Origin: Paraspadella gotoi
Lineage: Eukaryota > Chaetognatha
NCBI GenBank assembly: GCA_051294375.1
Contig: CM119270.1
Location: 20,129,160 to 20,193,159 of the forward strand
Length of the DNA stretch: 64,000 bases
Direction of reading: 5' to 3'
Shown: in pieces, positions 34,881-43,354 of the stretch
How the letters are laid out: each line of letters begins with the position of its first letter
Position numbering within the stretch: position 1 is the first letter of the stretch
Program-made: the position numbers and the translations under genes
Notes under the pieces: generated by a model
What the model saw: the letters and a program-made list of their open reading frames with translations, nothing else
What the model was told of the DNA's origin: nothing
Databases searched by the model: none

Positions 34881-34924
34881 GTAAAGATGTTGATGCAGAA
34901 ATTAGAACCCTGGAAAGCGACATT
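34881..34924 (+). CDS. CPNE: Copine exon, C2A third loop (frame inconsistent at both ends)
   Basis: The acceptor is TTTCATTTAG and the donor GTAAGA. One frame reads KDVDAEIRTLESDI, matching the copine Y-D-V-D-S...L-x-x-H-D loop. That frame needs one base from the upstream exon, which supplies two, and leaves no base for the downstream exon, which needs one. The exon length (44) is nevertheless the length required to keep frame (1+42+1). Two opposite one-base errors near its ends would explain it; decay is the alternative. Confidence 0.65.
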
Positions 34925-34996
34925 GTAAGACAATTTTTTCCAAGCTTTGAGAAATAAATTTTAAATTTTGCGTCGGCGTTGAATAAATACTTTTAG

Positions 34997-35073
34997 ATTT
35001 TCTTGGAAAGATGGAGTGCACTCTTGGAGAAATTATTAAGCGCGCCGAATGGAATGTTCGAGAAAAACCTCAG
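34997..35073 (+). CDS. CPNE: Copine exon, end of C2A
   Basis: The acceptor is AATACTTTTAG and the donor GTACTT. After two bases (AT) it reads FLGKMECTLGEIIKRAEW, then NVREKPQ. FLG-x-x-x-CTLGEI is a copine hallmark, and the leading AT fits the Asp of D-F-L-G if one base (G) comes from upstream. The exon has 2 + 25 codons and ends in phase 0. Confidence 0.9.
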
Positions 35074-37965
35074 GTACTTCCGAACATAGTCTTTAAAGTT
35101 AATTCAAAGTTAATCCCTTAGTTATGGTTTTTACTAGCGATAAACACTCAACTGAAGCCCAATTTTGAAATAAATGAAAGATAAATGATAATTACGTGGA
35201 TTAACACAATTATCTGCCAGTAATAATCCCCTGAATCCAATTAAATTAAATTAATTTGAATGTTTAAGGAATATAAACATTTATATAAATGATGATATTG
35301 TTTTTTACATATCAAGAAAACTTCTTTCAAAAAAGAAGGTTTAATAGAGCGATCAAAATTTATAAAAAACACCATTTTTAAGAAGTTTAAATTTAGTTCG
35401 GTTCAGGGGGAAAATTTCTTTTTTTTTTACAGTACGATATTTGACTCGAACATTCAAATTTTAAACGAAACATATATATGTATATAAAATCGTACTTTAA
35501 AAAAGAATTAAAAAAATTTATTACCCCCGAAACAAAAACCAAAAAAAATAAAGCGACCCAATCTATCGACTGCCAGTAATGAAAGAATCGCCTTACTTTA
35601 AAAAACTAAAATCTAAAAACAGCAGTGGGTCAAACCGAACCTGCGGATCCTTGATCGGTGAGTATCGCTTACTCATTCAATCGCATTAGTCAATCGCCTT
35701 AGTTAATCGCACAAACGAACAAAAAAAAAAAAAAAGATCGCTTTTCCTCATCGCGCATATTTATTCCGTTTCTCGTAATCGTAATCTATGAGCATCATTT
35801 TTTTTTATAACACCCCCCTCCCGTTTTCGCACTGACACTCTCTCTCTCTCTCCCTCACTTAAAACAAAGAAAGATGAAACATAGCATAAGTTCGGGTGTG
35901 GAAAGTCCCTCCCCCCATTTCCATGATATACCTCACCTTCTCTCACCCGCTGTCCCCCCCCCCAAGTGACCGGAATCAAACTTGAATATCTTCGAGAATG
36001 AAAAAGTGACGCTTGGCTCTTTTGTTCTTTTTTGTTCCAAGTTGTTTTTTTGGTTGTTCTACGTCGTCGTTCTTTGTTGTTCTTTACATTGTATTTGCGC
36101 GGAGTTTGTCATTTATAGATTCAAATAAAATTAGTAGTTTAAAAACAAAGAGCATAGTTGAATAGTTATATAGAATACAGAAAAGATAGTCTTTTCTCTT
36201 ATAAAAAAACTAGAAAATACGATATTTGAGACTATGGTGGACTAAAATCCACCAACCGTTCATCATGAAAACCTTTGCCAGATGCTCTTATAATACAGGG
36301 AAGTCCAGCTCTTTTCGGAAAAGTTTAAGTACATTACAGCTCGGCAGATAAATATAAAAATAAAAATATTTATAAAAACTAACCCGTTTTTTTCTTTCAG
36401 TGGATAACAAATTTGACCCAAAAATCGTCCCCTAACTTGTTTGGTTTTTAAGATTTAATATTTTAAGATTATTTTGTCAAAGATCAACAGAAAAACTTGT
36501 GGTCCATCAGTTTTCCCGGATGTGATCCCTTTGACAATTAATAATGGGATAATTAATAAATAAGATATAGTCAGACGCGCTTCCTAAATAACTGTCTGCG
36601 TGACCAGTCCAATTAAAAAACCATTTTGGGCATGATAAAATGGGAATTTCGATCGCGCTTACCTCCATTGCTTCCCAAGACGCCAATCTTTCGAACATCT
36701 GCCCATATGACATAATTTGTTTTGGCCTGACTATGCAAGTTTTTGAATAGAAGTAAATATAAAGAATCTTGATCGAGCTTTCGATTCGAAGCGATGCTCA
36801 TCTCTATCCATTTAGTAATAAAGACGCGATTCCACTTTGACATTATTAACGTATATAACAAACATAAGGACAAACGTGAATAAGCGAAGACAAACATGAA
36901 TAGACGCGGACAAACGCTTTAAATCTAAAGAGATTTAAGTATTAATTTCACAAATAATTTTCAAATATTCAACAAAATATACCTCCTGGTTGCATCATAT
37001 AATCAGAAAAACCTTAGTTTCAATAAGGTTTAATTCTCTTAAATACTACTTTTGACCAATAAGAAGCTAGAATTGAGGTTGGAAAAATAAGGAAACTTTA
37101 AACCAATAGGAAAGCAGGAATTATTAAATCACGATTCTGACTCTAATTATAGGTTCGTTTCCTCGTTCGAACGGACAGAGTTAAACTCAGATAAAATCAT
37201 TAAATATCTCTAACAATTTGTNNNNNNNNNNNNNNNNNNNNNNNNNTGTCTGCTTGTGGTAAAAGTTACGACTTTGGCAGCAAAGAGGTTTTTCTTACCG
37301 GGGACGTTTTGGAAAACCTTATAATGCCTCTTCTGATTGCTTAGGGAAGGTCGTCGCTATGAAGGGTAGATTTTTTAAAAAATTGTGTTGTCCTGAACAA
37401 TTTTTTACAAATATTACATACTTTTATACTATTATAAATGATATTGTCCCATATAATTATATTTCTAATATTTTCTGAAAAGAGCTGTACGTCAAAATAT
37501 CAAACATTGAAGTAGCTTTGTTTTAACGTATGTCTGAATAAAATAAACATTACCCTATGGCAGACTTAAGATTGTCAATGAAAACGTTTGTCAATTTCTA
37601 ATATTTTTTTTATCGCAACTGCTTCATGTTACGCATTGCATATAACATTCACATACTACATCTAGTAAAAAAAAAGAACTCAACCAAAGAAACCTATTTT
37701 TTTTACTAGAACATTGTTGATGAATTATCATTTCTTTTATGTTTTTTTCACGTTTTTAATCTTGGTTGAAACGCAGTGATGGCCGAGGAATTATCTTTGT
37801 TTATATTAAATTAACTAAATTCAAAGCCTAAATATTCTTTTTAAATAACTTGTTGTTTCAGCATTATATTAAATCAATATAAACTAAATCCAAACCTTAA
37901 ATAACATTTTTATTAAATGTTTTAAAGTTTTAAAAGAGCTACTAACTAATCTTGCGTTCATTCAG
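35074..37965. other. Intron; expected C2A-C2B linker exon not found
   Basis: AT-rich intron. A copine should have a G-T-I-x-x-x-A-E-E linker here; I did not find it. It may be in or near the nominal 25-N gap at 37,222-37,246. A 13-bp perfect inverted repeat lies at 37,662-37,709 (CTAGTAAAAAAAA with its complement). Two CCAAT words sit in a loose ~60-bp direct repeat at 37,050-37,130. The 36,613-36,897 minus-strand open frame has no recognisable domain. Confidence 0.5.
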
Positions 37966-38069
37966 GAAGAGGCAATGTTAGAGTTTGATGGGAAAAACTT
38001 GGACAAAAAAGATTGGTTCGGGAAATCCGATCCGATCCTCGTCATTTCCAAACACGTCGAAAATGAAAG
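37966..38069 (+). CDS. CPNE: Copine exon, start of C2B
   Basis: The acceptor is CGTTCATTCAG and the donor GTGAGG. Frame 0 reads EEAMLEFDGKNLDKKDWFGK, then SDPILVISKHVENE plus AG. LDKKDxFGKSDP is the first calcium loop of copine C2B, with the Asp residues intact. Confidence 0.93.
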
Positions 38070-38119
38070 GTGAGGGGCACTATTTTTCGAAAGCACCCCA
38101 TTTCTGTTCTTCATGCCCG

Positions 38120-38370
38120 AACCTAATTTTTAACCATAATAATTAACCATTATCTTTTTAAAAACCTTTAGACCAATCCCAAAAACTAATCCCTAATTTT
38201 TAATCCATAATCTTTAACCCTAATTGGCTTAACCTCATCACTCATCACTTTACCCTCAACCCTAACTCTAATCCCTATCCAAATCCCTAACTAAATGCCT
38301 AACCAAATCCTTAATCCACGTATTCCCTAACCCAATCCCAATCCCCGTCGCCCTAATCTAATCTTTAGAT
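38120..38370. repeat. Degenerate CCCTAA-like tract in a copine intron
   Basis: CCCTAACTCTAATCCC, AAATCCCTAACTAAATGCC, CCCTAACCCAATCCC and similar words. It resembles a degenerate interstitial CCCTAA/TTAGGG array, but no perfect run of more than one unit is present. Confidence 0.4.
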
Positions 38371-38488
38371 CTGAAAACGAACTTAAATATAAATTTAAAC
38401 TAAGTATATATACTTTATAATTATGTTTATTATTGACACTGTCTCTATACATAATGATTTAACATGGAAATCCATCCCCTCTTTTCAG

Positions 38489-38566
38489 CTTCGCCGTCGT
38501 CCACAGATCAGAAGTCATCAAAAACACGTTAAACCCAACGTGGAAGGCTTTCAGAATGTCCGTCAG
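38489..38566 (+). CDS. CPNE: Copine exon, C2B middle
   Basis: The acceptor is CTCTTTTCAG and the donor GTGATG. The leading C completes Ser (AG+C); it then reads FAVVHRSEVIKNTLNPTWKA, then FRMSV plus AG. H-R/K-x-E-V-I/M-K-N-T-L-N-P-x-W is a copine C2B signature. Phases fit both neighbours. Confidence 0.95.
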
Positions 38567-38850
38567 GTGATGTAGTGAGGGAGAAGTGGATGATGGTGAT
38601 GGTGATGATGATGATGATGATGTTAATGGAGAGTACAACAGTTACCATGGAAATGAAGATACTGATAATATTGATAACTGATAACAATAAGGATTATTAT
38701 GTTTTTCATGATGAGAATACCAGCAACCTTTATACTGATAATGATAATATAATAATAATAATAATAAAATAATGATAGCAGTGATAAGGAGGACAACCAA
38801 ACGAAGCCGGAGATTTTTTTGTTTCCATTTCCCCGATTTTCCATCCGCAG

Positions 38851-38919
38851 AGCACTTTGCAACGGGGATTACGATAGAGGACTCAAGTTTGAATGCTTTG
38901 ATTGGAACAGCAATGGAAA
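38851..38919 (+). CDS. CPNE: Copine exon, C2B with an altered third calcium loop
   Basis: The acceptor is CATCCGCAG and the donor GTGAGT. It reads (R)ALCNGDYDRG, then LKFECFDWNSNG plus AA. Family members usually have D-x-D-x-D-G in this loop; here it is D-W-N-S-N-G, so two positions that often carry Asp are Asn. A noisy, 5-base longer copy lies inverted at 52,451-52,524. Confidence 0.93.
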
Positions 38920-39618
38920 GTGAGTGCCGCAGAGAGAGAGAGAGAGAGAGAAGGAACTTACGAAAGCAATGGATGACAAAAGCGGGGGGAAAAATTCAGC
39001 GGAAAACTGATTCAGACTTCGAGAGGAAAATGCTTTTTAAATGAGAAGCGATTAACAAAGGCGGGAATGGAAAAGAAAGATGAGAGAGAGAGAGAGGAGG
39101 AGAGAGAGAGAGAGCAGAGAGAGAGAGAGAGAGAGAGAGAAGCATAGATATTTAATCTGTCAAAGTTGTTTTTTTTTAAACAAAAAATCGTTTATTGTGG
39201 CGGTATTTCACACGTCTCACGTCAACCTTCCTTTAGCAACTCCATTGGCTCAGAGGGGGAACACACCATCCAGGCGTAGTGTTCCATCCACAGTTCAAAC
39301 GACTTCCCTCTGCGATTGGCAAGCGAGACCGTCCTAGGGGTAACCGCGCCAGTGACTGGAGACGTCACTGAAGGTCGAAAGCCCACAAAGCCAACAGTGA
39401 GATGCCCCATCCCAATGGGCATCATAGGCAACCCGGCTGTTGCCATATTATTATATTTAAAATTAATTCCAGATGTCCATCTCTCGATTCGCATTTATTT
39501 TCTCGTGACATTATTTTTTTTTCACTAACAAATTTTCATTTACTAACAAACTTCCTTCTCTCTCTTCTCTTCATTCACTTTCTTAATCTTATTTTCACTT
39601 TTGTGATTCGTTTCACAG

Positions 39619-39686
39619 TCACAAGTCTCATCGGAGCCTTCGAAACGTCGCTGAGGGAGATGCTCCTTCACACCAAATCTTTTCAA
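39619..39686 (+). CDS. CPNE: Copine exon, end of C2B (one base out of phase)
   Basis: The acceptor is CGTTTCACAG and the donor GTGAGT. The coding frame is TSLIGAFETSLREM, then LLHTKSFQ, which fits copine L-I-G-x-F-x-T-S. This frame needs one base from upstream, but the 38,851 exon leaves two, so the join is off by one. The inverted copy (51,569-51,642) has two extra bases at this spot, restoring the phase there, but has other changes and has lost its donor G. Confidence 0.85.
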
Positions 39687-40019
39687 GTGAGTTTCACATG
39701 AGAAAAAAAATCACAGAAAAAAAAGAAAATGGCCGACAGGTGAATTTATCGTCAAAAAAGAAATTTTTTTTTTGTGAAAAAAGAGAAAAGAGAAAAGGAA
39801 TAAAAGAGAGACCGACTGACTCGAGATACTTTGAAGGTTTTTTTTTTATATCACACCTTTTCGGTTATTAATGATAACAAAATCTAATAAGAAGCGAGAT
39901 ATTCGATTTAGAATAAAATATAATACGATTTATAGAATATTATAAAATAAACAATATAACATGAAATAAATATTGAAAAAAAAAATCTTTCTCTTACTTT
40001 CTATACTCTATATCTCTAT

Positions 40020-40075
40020 ATCTCCCTCCTACCTCTCTCTCTTCTGTCTAACCCTATCCCTCTCTCTCTCTCTCC

Positions 40076-40113
<38 letters not shown>

Positions 40114-40150
40114 CTCTCTTCTCTCTCTGCTTCTCTCTCTCTCTCTCCAT
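40020..40150. repeat. (CT)n tract before a copine exon
   Basis: Interrupted CTCTCT, acting as the pyrimidine tract of the acceptor at 40,160. Confidence 0.9.
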
Positions 40151-40160
40151 TGATCCCCAG

Positions 40161-40211
40161 TTGATCGAACCAAGAAGAAGGCAAAGAAAGATCCTATAAC
40201 ATTCAGGAACG
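40161..40211 (+). CDS. CPNE: Copine exon, basic linker (frame broken in this copy)
   Basis: The acceptor is TGATCCCCAG and the donor GTAAGG. It starts LIEP; then one base is missing relative to the inverted copy, so the lysine-rich part reads only in another frame, with a stop in frame 0. The intact version is at 51,018-51,068 on the minus strand, where the same 51 bases give LIEPKKKAKKVYEHSGT, the basic N-P-K-K-K...N-S-G-T segment of copines. Confidence 0.85.
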
Positions 40212-40620
40212 GTAAGGAGTGAGGGAGTGGACAGAAAGGGAGGAAAGAGGGAGAGGAAGAAAGGGAAGAAGAGGGAAAGGAATTAGGAGAAAGAGAGAAG
40301 AGAGGAAGAGAGAGAGGGGAGAGGAAAGGGAGAGAAAGAAAGAGAGAAAGGAGAGAAGGAAGGAGAGAGGGAGGGAAGAGGAATAGAGGAGAGGAAAGGA
40401 GTTGAGAAAGAGAAGAGAGGAAAAGATAGAGAGGGGAGAGAAAAAGGGAAAAAAAGAAAGGAGAGGAATAGAGAAGAGGGGGAAAGGAGGGAGGAGAGGA
40501 AGAGGAGGGAAGAGGAGATAGGAGGAGAGGAAAGGATTGAGAAAGAGAAGAGAGGAAGATAGAGAGGGGAGAGAAAAAAGAAAGATAAAAGAAGGAGTGG
40601 AATAGAGGAGAGGAAGAGAG
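40212..40620. repeat. Purine-rich intron tract
   Basis: GGAAAGGAGAGAGGG-type sequence; the reverse complement recurs at 50,590-51,010. The long F/L/S/P frames on the minus strand are artefacts. Confidence 0.85.
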
Positions 40621-40972
40621 GACCGCCAGAACCGCCAAAAAATCCGTGCAGCGCCAGCACCGCAAAAAATTCCGAGCAGCCCGAGCACACCTTCCACATC
40701 AATGATGTCATCATTGTAACATTTTTCGAATCGAGTTATTCCAATGTTTACTTATGCGATTAATGTATCGTTGTTGTTCTCCACGAACATCTCGCAAGTC
40801 AGTTGCGACCGATTTGTTGACGTTGGAACTTTCCTTCAAGCAATCCTCCACGCAATAAGATCCCCCGGAGTCTGAGTGAAGAAAAAATAAGTCCGATGCA
40901 GCGGGCTTTGCACACTTATCAGATTACAGTTCACCATCGCCTGTACGTCATGCAATAGCGACTAGGGTTACG

Positions 40973-40997
40973 ATAACCGTTAACAGTTAACGGTTAT
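40973..40997. repeat. Perfect 12-bp inverted repeat at a gap edge
   Basis: ATAACCGTTAAC, one A, then the exact reverse complement. It is part of about 46 bases (from CAATAGCGACTAGGG) that lie between GTACGTCATG and the gap. The other arm joins GTACGTCATG directly to ACCCATCCGCG at about 50,200-50,222, so this piece and the gap are extra here. Confidence 0.85.
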
Positions 40998-40998
40998 T

Positions 40999-41023
40999 NN
41001 NNNNNNNNNNNNNNNNNNNNNNN
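40999..41023. other. Assembly gap (25 N, nominal size)
   Basis: In the inverted arm there is no sequence at the equivalent place, so the true gap may be zero or the insert may be longer. Confidence 0.99.
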
Positions 41024-41147
41024 ACCCATCCGCGACGCTGTGGTCATAGGGATTTATTTTACAGTTTTTTTTTGTAAATACTAAATAGTAATTGTCGCTT
41101 TTTAGAAAATACTTCCAGATATATTTTCATAATTTTTCTCTCCTCTC

Positions 41148-41193
<46 letters not shown>

Positions 41194-41310
41194 TATCTCT
41201 CAGCGCCGTTGTCTCGACGCTCTACACCGTAGGTCGATATTCACGCCAGGGATGCGTGGGCGCAGCGCGTCTCTCTCTCGATCACTCTCTGCTCTCTTAT
41301 TCTCCTTTCC

Positions 41311-41341
<31 letters not shown>

Positions 41342-41382
41342 GCTCTCTCGATCTCTCTTCATCCTCTCTCTCTCTCTCTCAG

Positions 41383-41450
41383 ATTTTCGTCGGTCAGTTG
41401 CATCGGGGAACAAGTGCCGTTTTCGTAATGAGTATTGTAAGGGGCGGCGG
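41383..41450 (+). CDS. CPNE: Candidate copine exon between the basic linker and the A domain
   Basis: The acceptor is (CT)nCAG ending at 41,382 and the donor GTAAGT at 41,451. Frame 0 from ATT gives 22 codons ending in MSIVRGG plus GG, which with A from the 53,547 exon makes Gly and continues TEMNC. Phase, order and the terminal GG fit the copine F-L-D-Y-I-K-G-G-T segment, but the middle of the exon is not clearly similar. The same 68 bases occur inverted and identical at 49,785-49,852. Confidence 0.4.
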
Positions 41451-42109
41451 GTAAGTTCGAAAAGGAAGAGCGACCGAGGACGTTCAGTAAGGCAAAGGCA
41501 ATCGTCGGGAGTTGAGGGGTTAAGGGGGCGGTTTGGGGAAGTTTTAAATCTGAATGACACACAGTTTCTTAGTGCCGTAGCTACACGCCTACGTGCCCGG
41601 CAAACATAAGCGAGTTTTTTTGTCCACGCAACATGTGAAGACGGTATTACTTCGACGTCGCGGTGTGTGCGCTTGCAGAAATAAAAATATCGCTTGTCCA
41701 TATTGGCTTCTAACTCCATACGGATCTCGTAGCGGTTCATGCTTCGATACGGCTGAGAATATAACAGGCCGGGTTCATAATTTACGAACGTGTAAGACTG
41801 CACTCGGATTCCAGATAACTTCGCCCCTCATTTTCTGTAGTAGTGATGGGACCATTCATCGACTGTCCATATATCAGCGGTAATCCACACGGGATCGGCA
41901 CAATTCCAGCGTCGGCAGTGTCATTGGACCGGACGGTCAATTGCCTGAAGGTCAAGCGAACGAAAAAATCCCCTGTTTTAGACCTTTAGTTCCAACTCTG
42001 TCACATGCCCATTTTGCCGTTTGTCGAATCAGCACTGTCCTGGACTGTTTTGTTCCGTTCGACGAAGGTCCTAACGTGGCAATTATCACTAAAACGCAAT
42101 TTCACAAAC

Positions 42110-42410
42110 TGCTCTTCCTCCACCCTCTCTTAACAAAAAGCCTTTTCACCAGTTGTTCTTCCCCTTTGCGCTTACTGCTTTCCTCACTACTCTTTCTTGC
42201 TGCCCTTGAACTCCATGCCTTTCCCTTTACCTTGCCCTAACCACTACTGCCCTTACTATCTGCGCCTTTCCTTATTTCCATTACCGATCGCCTGGCTTCG
42301 TACCTGTCTCCCTGCCACCCACTTTGCCCTCTAATCCCGCACCCCCTGGCTTAGCCTACCCTCTGACTCTGACCCCACCCACTTTGTTTACGTGGTCGCT
42401 TTAGTCTTGC
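42110..42410. repeat. Pyrimidine-rich intron tract
   Basis: CCCTTACTCTTTC and TTGCCCT words. Noisy copies lie at 45,900-46,270 (direct) and 48,780-49,110 (inverted). Confidence 0.75.
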
Positions 42411-42479
42411 GTCGCCTGACAGAAACATTCGATCGTCGAAGTCGCAGATGGGAAAATTTATCCTTCGCGCAGGGAATGA

Positions 42480-43340
42480 TCGATCTTTACGAGAAGGCGA
42501 GGGAGGACAAGGGAGGAAAAGGAGAGGCAGAGGAGGAAAGCGAAAGGAAGAGGAGAGAAGGGGAGGAAGGATAGTGAGGAGAAAGGAGAGGAAAGGAGAG
42601 TGGAAGGGGAGGAAGGAGGGGAAGGGGAACGGACACCAGGAGTAGGATGAGGAGGAGAAGGGAGGACAGGAGAAGGGAAAGGAGGAAGTAGGGGAGAAGG
42701 AGCAAAAGATCGGAGAGGGAAATCGGAAAGTGGACAGAGAGAGAAGGATAAAGTGCTCGCGAGTTGTAATGAAAAGGAAGGGATGAGGACAGGGAAAGGA
42801 GAGGAAGGAGGTGGAAGGAGAGGGAAAGGAGAAGGAAGGAGGAAGAAGGGGACGAAAAGGGAGAGAGGCGAAGTAGGGGGAAAAGGAGTCATAAGAGAAA
42901 ATGGTCCGAGCGAGGAGTCATCCGGAGGTGGAAGAGGATGGCACTCGATGAATTTTAAAAGTGGAGAAAGTGGATAAATGTTAGTGAATTAGAGCTAAAT
43001 AAAAAGAAAATAGAAAACTAGACATGAATTTCATAATAATTGAGCTGGGGGAGACTTGTAAGGAAAATAGTACAGGAATAAACAAGAGCAGAAAAAGAAA
43101 AAAAAGAGGGAGAAAAATAGAAGGGCGGGAGAGTGCGAAGAGATTATTAATAGGGGAAAGATGAAACAATAAAGAATATTGAGAGAAAAAAAAAGAACAC
43201 AAAAAAGGACGATCGTCATTATTATCTCTCTCTCTCTCTCGTCTTCTCTCTCTCTGCTCTCGCAGTATCTCTCGTCTTCTACTCCGTCTATCTCTCTCTC
43301 TCTCTCTCTTGTCGTTTCTCTCTCTCTCTCGCATCCACGA
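42480..43340. repeat. Purine tract and (CT)n end of block A
   Basis: GGAAAGGAGAGG tract to about 42,880, then an intron stretch ending in CTCTCGTC microsatellites (43,226-43,332). Partial direct copies lie at 46,350-47,115 and 47,410-47,846. Confidence 0.85.
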
Positions 43341-43354
43341 TGATCATAAAGAGA

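Larger units (their letters stand above)
38630..43350 (+). repeat. Block A, left arm of a ~4.7-kb inverted duplication
   Basis: Its reverse complement lies at 47,850-52,773, in full order, with copine exons, microsatellites and intron words. Near-identical parts: about 41,024-41,880 against 49,360-50,210, and about 42,577-43,350 against 47,850-48,628. Other parts (38,630-40,980 and 41,880-42,577) differ by many small indels. The order suggests A is the correctly oriented copy, because its exons follow the gene direction. Confidence 0.9.

Noticed and set aside
36613-36897. 94-codon minus-strand frame as a separate gene
   Set aside because: No domain, no splice context, single short frame in an AT-rich intron.
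39190-39460. SINE or tRNA-derived element
   Set aside because: GC-richer than its surroundings and present in both arms, but I see no A/B-box tRNA promoter words or A-rich tail.
40054-40665. 203-codon minus-strand frame
   Set aside because: Pyrimidine tract of a copine intron; low complexity.
41297-41803. 168-codon frame (minus strand), identical at 49,432-49,938 (plus strand)
   Set aside because: Identical only because the DNA of the two arms is identical; it overlaps a (GA)n tract and the candidate copine exon on the other strand, with no recognisable domain.
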